Source of the DNA: Nioella halotolerans
GTDB taxonomy: Bacteria; Pseudomonadota; Alphaproteobacteria; Rhodobacterales; Rhodobacteraceae
NCBI GenBank assembly: GCA_003428585.1
Contig: QVQC01000031.1
Span: 1 to 45,241 of the forward strand
Length of the DNA stretch: 45,241 bases
Direction: 5' to 3'
Shown: positions 7,550 through 16,141 of the stretch, in pieces
How positions within the stretch are numbered: the stretch's first letter is position 1
Layout: the number at the start of each line of letters is the position of its first letter
The notes under the pieces: generated by a model
Databases searched by the model: none
The model's input: the letters and a program-made list of their open reading frames with translations, nothing else
What the model was told of the DNA's origin: nothing
Made by a program: the position numbers and the translations under genes

Positions 7550-8968
7550 ATGTCAGAGCCTCGGAAGACCCCCCCTGCCGCCGGGCAGACCGCTGAGGCA
7601 CCTGAAAAGGGGGCCGGTTCGCGGAAAGACAATCCCGGGCAAGACAAGGGCCCCGGGCGCGATAACGCCGCGAACCCGGACAAGGCTGGCAACAGGCCGG
7701 ACAATGCCGGCAACAAGCAGGCGGCGCGCAGCCCCGGTGGCCAGAATCCGGGTGCGCAACACAAGGAACAGGGCGGGCAGAAGGCTGCCGGCGCCGCGGC
7801 CAAACCGGACGGCCCGAAAGCACAGACACAACCCGCGCCGGCACCGACGATCAAGCGCGCGGGATGGCAGTTGCGGCACAGTCTGGTTCTCTTGTCCTTC
7901 ATTGTGATGGTTCTGGCCCCTTGCATTCTCGCCGGGTATTACCTTTGGAACCGCGCCGCCGATCAGTATATTTCCCGCGTCGGCTTCTCCGTGCGCACCG
8001 AAGAAACCAATTCCGCGATCGAGCTTCTGGGCGGCATCACCAACCTGTCGGGATCCAGTTCCTCCGACACGGACATTCTTTACGAATTCCTGCAAAGCCA
8101 GGAACTGGTGGAGCGCATCGACCAGGAACTGGACCTGCGCGCCATCTGGTCCCGCGTCGACCCAAGCGAGGACCCGATCTTCGCCTATCATGCGCCGGGC
8201 ACGATCGAGGACCTCGTCGACCATTGGCAGCGCGCCGTGCGCATCTACTACGACGGTGGCACCGGGCTGATCGACCTCGAGGTGTTGGCCTATGACCCGC
8301 AGGATGCGCGCGCCATTGCCCAGTTGATCTTCGAAGAGAGCAGCGAGATGATCAACCAACTCTCCGCGATCGCACGCGAGGACGCCATCAGCTATGCCCG
8401 GGATGAACTGGAACAGGCGGAGGAACGGCTTGCAGACGCGCGAATCGCGCTTGCCGAATGGCGCAACGAGAACCAGACCGTCGATCCGACCGCGGACACT
8501 GCCGGACAGATGGGGCTGGTGACAAACCTGCAGGCGCAATTGGCCGAGGCGTTGATCGAACTGGATATCCTGCGCGATACGACGAACCGCGAAAACGACC
8601 CGAGATTGACACAGGTTGAGCGTCGCATCACCGTGATCCAGAACCGGATCGAAGCCGAGCGCGCCGTGCTGGGTGCGAACGGATCGGGCCGCACGGCCTT
8701 TGCCGACCTTGTGGGACAATTCGAACGGCTTGTCGTCGATCAGGAATTCGCCGAGCAGGCTTACACGACCGCATTGGCCTCGTTTGATGGGGCGCGCAAC
8801 GATGCCAGACGGCAAAGCCGTTATCTTGCCGCGCATGTGCGCCCGACACTGGCCGAGTCCTCGCAATATCCGGATCGTCCGATGCAACTGGGCATCCTGA
8901 CCCTCTTTGCCTTCCTGATCTGGACCGTCGTCGTGCTTGTCGCTTACAGCTTGCGGGACCGCCGCTGA
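7550..8968 (+). CDS. kpsE: Capsule export co-polymerase / adaptor (KpsE/BexC/CtrB-like)
   Basis: A 472-residue inner-membrane protein that links the ABC exporter to the outer-membrane channel. The first roughly 105 residues are a cytosolic tail rich in Pro, Gly, Lys, Asn and Ala, which is unusual in length. A first membrane helix follows (LVLLSFIVMVLAPCILAGYYL), then a periplasmic domain beginning YISRVGFSVRTEE, a long alpha-helical coiled-coil region (about residues 265-400) and a second helix at the C-terminus (LGILTLFAFLIWTVVVLVAYSL). An upstream TTG at 7523 is possible; the ATG at 7550 is more likely. The ATPase gene follows 13 bp downstream. Confidence 0.88.
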   Translation: MSEPRKTPPAAGQTAEAPEKGAGSRKDNPGQDKGPGRDNAANPDKAGNRPDNAGNKQAARSPGGQNPGAQHKEQGGQKAAGAAAKPDGPKAQTQPAPAPTIKRAGWQLRHSLVLLSFIVMVLAPCILAGYYLWNRAADQYISRVGFSVRTEETNSAIELLGGITNLSGSSSSDTDILYEFLQSQELVERIDQELDLRAIWSRVDPSEDPIFAYHAPGTIEDLVDHWQRAVRIYYDGGTGLIDLEVLAYDPQDARAIAQLIFEESSEMINQLSAIAREDAISYARDELEQAEERLADARIALAEWRNENQTVDPTADTAGQMGLVTNLQAQLAEALIELDILRDTTNRENDPRLTQVERRITVIQNRIEAERAVLGANGSGRTAFADLVGQFERLVVDQEFAEQAYTTALASFDGARNDARRQSRYLAAHVRPTLAESSQYPDRPMQLGILTLFAFLIWTVVVLVAYSLRDRR

Positions 8969-8981
8969 CAGGGGTCGGACG

Positions 8982-9641
8982 ATGATAGAATTTCGCAACC
9001 TACGCAAGGAATTCGCCCTGCGCGGTCGGCGAATCACGGTGATCGATGACCTGAACATAACGTTGCCGACCAATGCGTCGGTCGGCTTGTTCGGGCGCAA
9101 TGGCGCGGGCAAGTCAACCTTGCTGCAGCTTATCTCGGGCGCGATGGAACCGACCTCCGGGGAAATCCTGTCTTCGGGCACGATCTCGTGGCCCGTGGGC
9201 TTCGCCGGGTCGTTTCACCCGGAACTGACCGGCTACCAGAACACCAAGTTCATCGCGCGCGTCTACGGCGTCGACACCCGCGAACTGGCGAAGTTCGTCG
9301 AGGATTTCGCCGAACTTGGGCCAAGCTATCACCAACCGTTCCGCAGCTATTCCTCCGGCATGAAATCACGCCTGTCCTTCGGTGTCTCGATGGGAATCCC
9401 GTTCGACACCTACCTTGTCGACGAGGTCACCTCGGTCGGCGATGCGGCCTTCAAGGCAAAAAGCCAGCTGCTCTTCAAGGAACGCTTGAAACACTCCGGC
9501 GCGTTCATGGTATCGCACAACACGGAACAGATCCGCGCGGTATGCGAGGTCGGTGTCGTGTTGGAAAAGGGCAAGGCGACGTTTTTCGATGACATCGAAG
9601 AGGCGATCGAGCAGCACTTTCGGAACATGAAGGTCAGGTAA
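8982..9641 (+). CDS. kpsT: Polysaccharide exporter ATPase (KpsT-like)
   Basis: A 219-residue ABC ATPase, the usual length for KpsT. Walker A is GRNGAGKSTLLQLI (about residues 38-51). The signature region is modified as in the family, YSSGMKSRLSFGVSMG. The Walker B region reads TYLVDEV, and the H-loop is in FMVSHN. It energises export of the capsule polymer through the permease encoded at 6638-7459. The ATG at 8982 gives the family N-terminus MIEFRNLRKEF; an upstream in-frame start would overlap the co-polymerase gene. Confidence 0.92.
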   Translation: MIEFRNLRKEFALRGRRITVIDDLNITLPTNASVGLFGRNGAGKSTLLQLISGAMEPTSGEILSSGTISWPVGFAGSFHPELTGYQNTKFIARVYGVDTRELAKFVEDFAELGPSYHQPFRSYSSGMKSRLSFGVSMGIPFDTYLVDEVTSVGDAAFKAKSQLLFKERLKHSGAFMVSHNTEQIRAVCEVGVVLEKGKATFFDDIEEAIEQHFRNMKVR

Positions 9642-9670
9642 GCCGGTCAGGGGGCAACGCGCCGGGCGGG

Positions 9671-9979
9671 TCAAACCTCCAGGTCGGCAACGAAGATTCC
9701 ATCGGCCCCACCGGCGCAGGCTGCCACCAGCATGCCGCCGGCCCGGACATGGTCGGGGTGGCGTTCATAGGCGAGATGCGCGCTACGGTCCTCGAAGATC
9801 ACCGAAAAGCCATACGCGTAGCGCTGTGACTTGCCCTCGTAATCCCGGTTTGGTCCGTGGCTGAAGCCGGACGCGCCCTGCAAATCGGCGCAAAGCCGCG
9901 CGAGGATCGGCATCGCCGCCTCGATCTGGCGCAGGTCTTCGCGGGTGGCGGGGTCCATCAGGACGATGTGGTGCAGCAT
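9671..9979 (-). CDS. Dabb-domain protein (stress-responsive A/B barrel)
   Basis: A 102-residue single-domain protein of the Dabb family. The typical start is MLHHIVLMDP, and the central HGPNRDYEGKSQRYAYGFSVIFEDRSAHLAYERHPDH block ends in the HPxH signature. Dabb proteins are small dimeric alpha+beta barrels; some are cyclases or decarboxylases in catabolism or natural-product pathways and many are unassigned. It lies 63 bp downstream of the LacI gene and in the same direction, so it may be the last gene of operon A. There are no transmembrane segments. Confidence 0.8.
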   Translation of the reverse strand: MLHHIVLMDPATREDLRQIEAAMPILARLCADLQGASGFSHGPNRDYEGKSQRYAYGFSVIFEDRSAHLAYERHPDHVRAGGMLVAACAGGADGIFVADLEV

Positions 9980-10042
9980 GGGGTCAGCCTTCTGTCTGGT
10001 CGTGGCGGGGTTTCGGCGGTCTGTCTCGTGGGTCCGTGGATC

Positions 10043-11056
10043 TCATGCCGCCGGCCCGAGGCTGGAGGCGCGCGCCACGAGGTGCACCGGACTGCGCAGG
10101 TCGCGCGCAGGGCGGTCCCCGCCCGTCATCCACGCCAGCAACCGCGCGGCGGTGTCGCGCGCGAAACCCGCGATATCGCAGGACACCGAGGACAGTTGCG
10201 GCCAGCTTTGCGCGGCCTCCTCGATGTCGTCGAATCCGACAAGGCGGAACGCGTCGCCCACGGGCCGCCCGGCACGGGCGAACCCCGCCATCAGGCCAAG
10301 CGCAACCAGATCGTTGAAGCAGACCGCGGCGTCGACCTGCGGATGCGAATCGATCAGGGTTTCGGCGGCCTCCAATCCGAAGGCACGGGACGATTTGCCA
10401 TGTAGCGCAAGCCTGTCCAGCCCCCCCGCCGTCAACACCTCGCACCAGCCGGACTTGCGTTCATGCGTGATCGGCGCCCCGGGCAGCCCCCCGACAAAAG
10501 CGATCCGTCGCGCGCCCCGCGCGATCAGGTGGCGCGTCGCCTCGGCGCTACCGGCGGCGTAGTCGAAACTGGCAAAGGGAAACAGGTCGGTCCGCGCATC
10601 CACCCGGCGCAGCACCTGCAACACGGGCAAGCCACTCCGCGCCAACTGGTCGAAGGTCTCGCCGGTTTCCCCGTAGGCGGGCGAGATCACCAGCGCCGAA
10701 ATACCATGCTCGATCATCGAGCCGACAAGTTTCTCCTGAAGCGCCGCGTCCTCGTCGGCATTGGCGATGATCGTCGCGTAACCCTCGCCGGCCAGCGTCA
10801 TTTGCAGCGTGGTGGCGAACTCGGTAAAAAACGGGTTCCTGAGATCGTTGATCACTAGTCCCACCAACCCCACCGAGGCCGACCGAAGGTTGGCCGCGGC
10901 CCTGTTATAGACGTAGGCGAGATCGGCCATCGCCGTTTCGACCGATTTGCGCGTCTCCGCACGAACCTGTGGGGAACCTTGCAGGACGAGCGAAACGGTG
11001 GACTTGGAGACGCCCGCGCGGGCGGCGACATCCATGATGGTGGGGCGACGTTTCAT
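10043..11056 (-). CDS. LacI-family regulator, probable repressor of operons A and B
   Basis: A 337-residue LacI/GalR regulator. The helix-turn-helix is at the N-terminus (TIMDVAARAGVSKSTVSLVL, residues about 5-24), followed by the hinge region NRAAANLRSAS. A periplasmic-binding-like sensor domain runs to the C-terminus (VGLVINDLRNPFF, then AFVGGLPGAPITHERKSGW, then VGFDDIEEAAQSWPQLSSV). It begins 9 bp after the DUF993 gene ends, so it is co-transcribed with operon A. It is the best candidate for the factor binding the palindrome TTGGAWCGTTCCAA in front of operons A and B; this is inferred from position and the centre-CG palindrome type. The inducer is unknown. Confidence 0.92.
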   Translation of the reverse strand: MKRRPTIMDVAARAGVSKSTVSLVLQGSPQVRAETRKSVETAMADLAYVYNRAAANLRSASVGLVGLVINDLRNPFFTEFATTLQMTLAGEGYATIIANADEDAALQEKLVGSMIEHGISALVISPAYGETGETFDQLARSGLPVLQVLRRVDARTDLFPFASFDYAAGSAEATRHLIARGARRIAFVGGLPGAPITHERKSGWCEVLTAGGLDRLALHGKSSRAFGLEAAETLIDSHPQVDAAVCFNDLVALGLMAGFARAGRPVGDAFRLVGFDDIEEAAQSWPQLSSVSCDIAGFARDTAARLLAWMTGGDRPARDLRSPVHLVARASSLGPAA

Positions 11057-11065
11057 GCCCCCGTG

Positions 11066-12229
11066 TTACCCGTCGATCCCGTGCAGCGCCAGAAGGCTGC
11101 GCATCCTGCCCTCGGCCAGATCGGGACGGGCCAACAGGCGGGCACGGTCGGCAAGGCGGTAGACGTTTGCATAGTGCACGATCTCGCGCGCCGATTGCAG
11201 ACCGCCGGGCATCACGAAATGGTCCTGCGTTCCGTTCAGCCAACTGACCAGCGCGATACCGGCCTTGTAGAACTGCGTCGGCGGTTTGAAAATCTCGCGG
11301 CTCAGCGGGACGGTCGGCGCCAGAAGCACGTGGTAAGTCTCACGGTCCTCCCGCGCGAGCGCCTCCAGCGCCTGCGCCGCGGCGGGGGCGATGGCGGCGA
11401 AAATGCCCAGAAGCGCGTGTGAATGATGCGTGCCATCCCCCTCGATCAACGCGGCGTAATTGAAATCATCCCCGGTATATAGGCGGACGCCCTCCGGGAG
11501 CCGGGCGCGAAATGCTTCCTCGTGGGCCTGATCGAGCAGGCTGATCTTGATCCCGTCAATCTTGGCGGCGTGGCGGGCAATGAGGTCGAGCACGATACCG
11601 TTCGTCTCGGCAAGGTCCGTGCCCCCCCAGTAACCGGCGAGCGCCGGGTCGAACATCTCGCCCAGCCAATGCAGGATCACCGGTTCGGCCGCCTCCGAAA
11701 TCAGCGTGTCATAGACCCGTGCATAATCATCGGGGGTGGCCCCGATCGCCGGCAGCGCGCGGGTGGCCATCAGGATGACCTGTCCGCCCGCCGTCTCGAT
11801 CACCTCCATCTGGGTTCGGTAAGCCGCGATCACGGCGTCGACGCTTGTCAGCTCCGCCGCCGTCTTGTGATCCGTCCCCGCCCCGCAGGCGACGCGCGGC
11901 CGCATCGGGTGCGCCCGCGCCTCCGCCATCGTCCGTTCGATCAGTTCTTGCGCGGTCGCCCAATCCACGCCCATGCCACGCTGTGACGTGTCCATCGCCT
12001 CGGCCAGCCCCAATCCCTGATCCCAAAGCCCCTGGCGAAAGCGCAGCGTGGCGTCCCAGTCGATGGCCGGCCGGCCCTGCCACGGCGCCCGTTCCGCCAT
12101 CGGGTCGCTGATCACATGCGCGGCAGCGAAGGCGGTGCGGGTCAGCGGGCCGCGCGGCGCGCGCGGGATCAGCGGATCGCCGGTCAAGCGGTAATCCTCA
12201 AGCGTTCCCTCGTAGGTCGGTAGCAGCAT
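11066..12229 (-). CDS. DUF993 family protein (dihydrodipicolinate synthase-like TIM barrel)
   Basis: A 387-residue protein I recognise as DUF993, distantly related to the DapA/aldolase superfamily. Visible landmarks are the N-terminal LPTYEGTLEDYRL, the motif RGMGVDWATAQELIERT, VACGAGTDH, the barrel segment EPVILHWLGEMFDPALAGYWGG, and DGIKISLLDQAHEEAFR, where the lysine of DGIKIS sits at the position expected for a Schiff-base lysine. The gene is 3 bp from the GMC gene and 9 bp from the LacI gene within operon A. It is plausibly an aldolase or lyase for an oxidised (keto) sugar, but the family has no settled activity that I know of. Confidence 0.8.
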   Translation of the reverse strand: MLLPTYEGTLEDYRLTGDPLIPRAPRGPLTRTAFAAAHVISDPMAERAPWQGRPAIDWDATLRFRQGLWDQGLGLAEAMDTSQRGMGVDWATAQELIERTMAEARAHPMRPRVACGAGTDHKTAAELTSVDAVIAAYRTQMEVIETAGGQVILMATRALPAIGATPDDYARVYDTLISEAAEPVILHWLGEMFDPALAGYWGGTDLAETNGIVLDLIARHAAKIDGIKISLLDQAHEEAFRARLPEGVRLYTGDDFNYAALIEGDGTHHSHALLGIFAAIAPAAAQALEALAREDRETYHVLLAPTVPLSREIFKPPTQFYKAGIALVSWLNGTQDHFVMPGGLQSAREIVHYANVYRLADRARLLARPDLAEGRMRSLLALHGIDG

Positions 12230-12232
12230 GGC

Positions 12233-13819
12233 CTAGCCTTTCGCGTCCTCGCGGATCATGTCGGCGGCCTTTTCGCCGATCATGATGGCCGCGGCATTGG
12301 TGTTGGAAGAAATGACCGTCGGCATAATCGAATTATCGACCACCCGCAGCCCCGCGATCCCGTTGAAGCGCAGGCGCGGGTCGACGACGGCCCCGCTGTC
12401 CGCCCCCATCCGGCAGGTGCCCGCGCAATGGTGCGCGGTCTTGGAATGGTCGCAGATGAACTCGAAATAGTCCCGATCGGTCTTTACCTCTGGCCCCGGC
12501 AGCCGCTGGGCCTTGATGAAGGGCGCAAGCGGGGCCTGCGCCATGATCTCCTGCGTCAGCTTGAGGCCGCGGATCGACATCTCCCGGTCCTGCGGATCCT
12601 GCAGGTAGTTCGGGTCGATCAGGGGCGCCTTGTCCGGGTCGTCCGATTGCAGCCGCACGCTGCCGCGCGACCGCGGGCGCAGGTAGCAGGAATTCAGCGT
12701 CACGCCCCCCTGCGGCATGGCGGCAACGCCCTTCTCGATCCCGGTGCCGAGCCCAAGATGGAACTGAAGATCGGGGGAGCGCGCATCCGGGTCCGCGTAC
12801 CAGAATCCCCCTGTCTCGAACAGCGACGAGGCGACCGGTCCCTTGCGCGTCAGAAGGTATTGCAGCCCCGCAAGCGCGGCCATGTGCGGCTTGGCAAAGC
12901 GGTCATAGCTGTGCGGGCCGGTGAGTTCGCAGATGCAGTAAAGATCGAGGTGATCCTGCAGGTTTTCCCCCACTTCCGGCTGGTCAAGCACCACGTCGAT
13001 ACCGAGATCCTGCAGGTGATCCGCCGGGCCGATCCCCGACAATTGCAGCAGGCGGGGGGAGCCGATGGCGCCGGAACACAACAGAATCTCCTGCGTGGCG
13101 GTGATCTTGGCACCGTCCAGCATTTCGACGCCGGTGGCGCGCCCGGCCTCCACCACGATACGGCGCACCTGCGCACCGGTCTGAACCGTCAGGTTCGGGC
13201 GGCCCATGTTGGGCGCGACATAGGCCATCGCCGCCGAGGATCGGCGCGCGTTGCGCTGGGTCAGCTGGTAATAGGCGACACCGTCCTGCGCCTCGCCCGC
13301 GACGTCCATGTTGCGCGGGATACCAAGGGCCGCGGCGGCTTCGAAATAGGCCTCGCAGATCGGCAGGGGGGCGATGGGTTGCGACACGCCCAAGGGGCCG
13401 CCCTTGCCGTGATAGCGGTTGTCGAACGTGTCGTTGTCCTCCGCCTTGCGGAAATAGGGCAGAACGTCCTCGTAACTCCAGCCCTCGCAGCCCATCTGGC
13501 GCCATTCGTCGTAATCGGCCGCGTTCCCGCGGGTATAGATCTGCGCGTTGATGGCCGACCCGCCGCCGATCACCCGGGCCTGCGTGTAGTTGAACACCCG
13601 GCCTTTCATGTGGCGCTGTGGCACGGTTTCCCAGCCCCACGACCCGATGCCCTTGGTCATCTTCGCAAAGCCCGCCGGCAGGTGGTAGAACGGGTGCCGG
13701 TCGCGGCCCCCGGCCTCCAGCAGCAGAACGCGCACGGCGCTGTCCTCGCTCAGCCGTCCGGCCAGAACGCTGCCGGCGCTGCCGCCGCCGATGATGATGT
13801 AATCGTAGCCCTCAGCCAT
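12233..13819 (-). CDS. GMC oxidoreductase, choline dehydrogenase/alcohol dehydrogenase type
   Basis: A 528-residue FAD flavoprotein that oxidises an alcohol. The N-terminus has the Rossmann motif IIIGGGSAGSVLAGRLSED followed by an acidic residue in LLLEAGGRD. GMC signature 1 is in ARVIGGGSAINAQIYTRG and signature 2 in GAIGSPRLLQLSGIGP. The C-terminal catalytic histidine region is HHCAGTCRMG, and the closing block is VVDNSIMPTVISSNTNAAAIMIGEKAA. No signal peptide is seen, so it should be cytosolic. It resembles BetA-like enzymes, but there are no choline or betaine genes nearby; the operon suggests a sugar or polyol substrate. Confidence 0.92.
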   Translation of the reverse strand: MAEGYDYIIIGGGSAGSVLAGRLSEDSAVRVLLLEAGGRDRHPFYHLPAGFAKMTKGIGSWGWETVPQRHMKGRVFNYTQARVIGGGSAINAQIYTRGNAADYDEWRQMGCEGWSYEDVLPYFRKAEDNDTFDNRYHGKGGPLGVSQPIAPLPICEAYFEAAAALGIPRNMDVAGEAQDGVAYYQLTQRNARRSSAAMAYVAPNMGRPNLTVQTGAQVRRIVVEAGRATGVEMLDGAKITATQEILLCSGAIGSPRLLQLSGIGPADHLQDLGIDVVLDQPEVGENLQDHLDLYCICELTGPHSYDRFAKPHMAALAGLQYLLTRKGPVASSLFETGGFWYADPDARSPDLQFHLGLGTGIEKGVAAMPQGGVTLNSCYLRPRSRGSVRLQSDDPDKAPLIDPNYLQDPQDREMSIRGLKLTQEIMAQAPLAPFIKAQRLPGPEVKTDRDYFEFICDHSKTAHHCAGTCRMGADSGAVVDPRLRFNGIAGLRVVDNSIMPTVISSNTNAAAIMIGEKAADMIREDAKG

Positions 13820-13828
13820 GTCGTCCCC

Positions 13829-14572
13829 TCAGAGCCGGTGAATGGAAAGCCCGCCATCGACGGGAATGACCGCCCCGGTGGCAAAGGCGAAGTCGCCCCG
13901 CACTAGCGGCAGGATCGCCCGCGCCACATCGTTCGGCCGGCCCCAGCGGCGGGCGGGCACAAGGCCGTCCGCAATGCGGGTCTCGTAGCGGTCGGCGACG
14001 GGCGCGGTCATCGGTGTCTCGATGATGCCGGGGCGGATGTCGTAGACGCCGATCCCGTCCCCGGCCAGCCGCGCGGCGAAGGCCTGTGCCATCATCGCCG
14101 CCCCCGCCTTGGAAATACAGTATTCCGCCCGGTCGGGGGAGACCATCGCGGCGCTGACCGAGGTGACGAAACTGATCGACCGGTATGGCGCCTCCGGCAG
14201 GGCCAGCATGCCGCGCGCGACCGCCTGCGCCAGGAAGAACGCGCCGCGCAGGTTGATGGCCATGCAGCGATCAAAGCTTTCCGGCGTCATGTCCAGCAAC
14301 TCGCCGCGTACCATCGCCGGTACCCCGGCATTGGAAACCAGCGTCGTGACCGGCCCCACCGCGTCCAGCAGCGCGGGGATCGCGGCAACATCAGCCAAGT
14401 CATGGCGGTGATAGCTGGCACCGGGCATGGCGGCGAGCGCATCCTGCACGGCGGGTGCGTCGGCCGGTTGCTCGGCGGCAAGGATCACCTGCCAGCCCGC
14501 GGCATCCAGCGCCTCGGCGATGCCGCGGCCGATGCCTTGCTGGCCGCCAGTGACAAGGGCGGTCGGGGTCAT
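13829..14572 (-). CDS. Short-chain dehydrogenase/reductase (SDR)
   Basis: A 247-residue classical SDR. The NAD(P)-binding loop is TGGQQGIGRGIAEAL near the N-terminus, NAGVP gives the NNAG-type structural motif, and the catalytic set is the Ser in FVTSVSAAM with Y-x3-K in YCISK. The end PVDGGLSIHRL is typical. The frame is open to 14764, but the ATG at 14572 starts exactly at the Rossmann fold and overlaps the preceding gene's stop (ATGA), so I use it. In operon A it would oxidise or reduce a hydroxyl or keto group on the same substrate as the flanking GMC enzymes. Confidence 0.92.
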   Translation of the reverse strand: MTPTALVTGGQQGIGRGIAEALDAAGWQVILAAEQPADAPAVQDALAAMPGASYHRHDLADVAAIPALLDAVGPVTTLVSNAGVPAMVRGELLDMTPESFDRCMAINLRGAFFLAQAVARGMLALPEAPYRSISFVTSVSAAMVSPDRAEYCISKAGAAMMAQAFAARLAGDGIGVYDIRPGIIETPMTAPVADRYETRIADGLVPARRWGRPNDVARAILPLVRGDFAFATGAVIPVDGGLSIHRL

Positions 14573-16047
14573 TGCGCCACCTCCTCTTTCAAACGGTCTG
14601 CCTGACGCAGGGCCAGGGCCGCGATGGTCAGCGACGGGTTCACCGCCGCCGATGTCGGCAAAAGCGAGGCATCGCAGATCCACAGGTTGGGATGATCGTG
14701 GCAGCGCCCAAAGGGGTCGGTGACGCTGCTCTCGGGGTCGTCGCCCAAACGCGCGGTGCCGCATTGATGCGAGGGGGTCGACCGGTCGAAGGGCTTGGAC
14801 AGCACGACGGGGAATCCGGCGCGGCGCAAGGCACGCTTGAGCGTTCTCACCAGCCGCAGATGCGCCTCCCAGTTCGACCGGCGCCAGTCGAGCACGATCT
14901 CCTCCCCCTTCAGGGTCACCCGGCTTTCGGGTTGTGGCAGGTCCTCGCCCATCACGTAGAAATCGACCGACCTATCGGCAATCAGTTTCGCCAAAGGCCT
15001 CGGCAGCCCGCCTTGCGCGGAAAGGATCGGGGCCGAGACGCGGCCAAGCAATTGCACGTTGCCAAGCGGTTCCCCGTTCGGCCCACCCGTGAGATACCAG
15101 TCATTGAGGTGCAGGGTTTTCTGATAGATGGATCGGTTGCGCCGGGGCGACAGCGCCAGCAGGGCGGAGGCGTTGTGGTTCATGAAATTGCGCCCGACCT
15201 GATCGGAGCGGTTGGCAAGGCCCCGCGGATGATCCGCATTGGCCGACCGCAGCAGGAGCGCCGCAGTATGAACCGCCCCGGCGGCAAGCACGATCCGTGG
15301 TGCCGTGAAACGTCCGGCGGTCGTCTCGACACCGGTGATCCGGTTGCCTTCTGTTTCCAGCCGCTTCGCGCGCGCACCCGTTTTCAATGTCACATTCGGA
15401 TGGTCGAGGGCCTTGGCCAAGGCCGCGGTTTCGGCATCGAGCTTGCCGCCCGTGGTGTCGGGAAAGGCATCCCAAGGCGTCGACGCGCGGGCCAGCCACC
15501 GGTCAAGGTCAAGCGCGAGCGGCAGTGGCGCAGGGTGCAAGCCGACAGACCTGAGGCGGCGCGCGAGGTCGGCGATGGCCGGCTCATGCGGCACGGGCGG
15601 GTGCGGATAGGGCGCCGTGCGCGGCGGTTCGGTCGGGTCCTGAGTGGCATCGCCGCGCACTTGGTAGAGCGCCTCTGCCCGACTGTACCACGGCGCCAGC
15701 GTGTCATAGCCGAAGGGCCATCCCGGGGTGACGCCGCCCATATGGTGGCGGGGCGCAAAATCCGCCTCGCGGTAGCGCATCATCACGGCGCCGTAGAACT
15801 TCGAATTGCCGCCGACATAGGCATAATTGCCGGGGTTGAACCGGGCACCTCCGGGCGTCAGCCACGTCTCATCTGGGCGAAAATGGCCGCGCGCGAAGAT
15901 CGCCTCGGCATCGCGCGCCTCCGGGCAGTCCTCCAGCCGGGTGCCGCGTTCGAGGATCAGGATGCGCAACCCCGTCGGCGCCAGCCCCGCGGCCAGCGTC
16001 GCGCCCCCCATGCCGGAGCCGACAATGATGATATCGGCATCGCGCAA
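14569..16047 (-). CDS. GMC-family FAD oxidoreductase (sugar dehydrogenase-like)
   Basis: A 492-residue flavoprotein, first gene of operon A. The FAD motif IIIVGSGMGGATLAAGLA is at the N-terminus and LILERG supplies the acidic ribose ligand. YAYVGGNSKFYGAVMMR matches the flavin-contact region of sugar-type GMC enzymes. The C-terminal part has SHQCGTARLGDD, with the conserved histidine, and CDASLLPTSAAVNPSLTIAALALR. It belongs to a different subfamily from the neighbouring 528-residue GMC enzyme and looks closer to pyranose, gluconate or fructose dehydrogenase-type proteins. There is no Tat signal. A LacI-type operator lies about 30 bp upstream of its ATG. Confidence 0.9.
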   Translation of the reverse strand: MRDADIIIVGSGMGGATLAAGLAPTGLRILILERGTRLEDCPEARDAEAIFARGHFRPDETWLTPGGARFNPGNYAYVGGNSKFYGAVMMRYREADFAPRHHMGGVTPGWPFGYDTLAPWYSRAEALYQVRGDATQDPTEPPRTAPYPHPPVPHEPAIADLARRLRSVGLHPAPLPLALDLDRWLARASTPWDAFPDTTGGKLDAETAALAKALDHPNVTLKTGARAKRLETEGNRITGVETTAGRFTAPRIVLAAGAVHTAALLLRSANADHPRGLANRSDQVGRNFMNHNASALLALSPRRNRSIYQKTLHLNDWYLTGGPNGEPLGNVQLLGRVSAPILSAQGGLPRPLAKLIADRSVDFYVMGEDLPQPESRVTLKGEEIVLDWRRSNWEAHLRLVRTLKRALRRAGFPVVLSKPFDRSTPSHQCGTARLGDDPESSVTDPFGRCHDHPNLWICDASLLPTSAAVNPSLTIAALALRQADRLKEEVAQ

Positions 16048-16077
16048 CGCCGTCCTCCCTTGCCTTCCTGATACCTT

Positions 16078-16091
16078 TTGGATCGTTCCAA
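16078..16091. promoter_or_regulatory. LacI-type operator A (TTGGATCGTTCCAA)
   Basis: A 14-bp near-perfect palindrome centred on CG, 30 bp upstream of the ATG of operon A. It differs at a single base from the perfect palindrome TTGGAACGTTCCAA in front of operon B at 26594-26607. The likely ligand is the LacI protein encoded inside operon A, making the system autoregulated. Confidence 0.7.
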
Positions 16092-16099
16092 TTCCACCG

Positions 16100-16134
16100 A
16101 AAAAATCAACCCGCGGCCATCTGGCGCGCGGGCT
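16100..16134 (-). terminator. Terminator of the carbohydrate ABC importer operon
   Basis: On the minus strand AGCCCGCG (16134-16127) pairs with CGCGGGTT (16115-16108), with an inner GCC/GGC pair, followed by GATTTTTT at 16107-16100. It lies 8 bp after the stop of the ATPase gene and just before operator A. Confidence 0.8.
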
Positions 16135-16141
16135 GCATGTG

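Noticed and set aside
12233..13819. Assignment as BetA choline dehydrogenase
   Set aside because: The sequence is BetA-like, but there is no betaine aldehyde dehydrogenase, BetI or choline transporter gene next to it, and the operon is of sugar-oxidation type.
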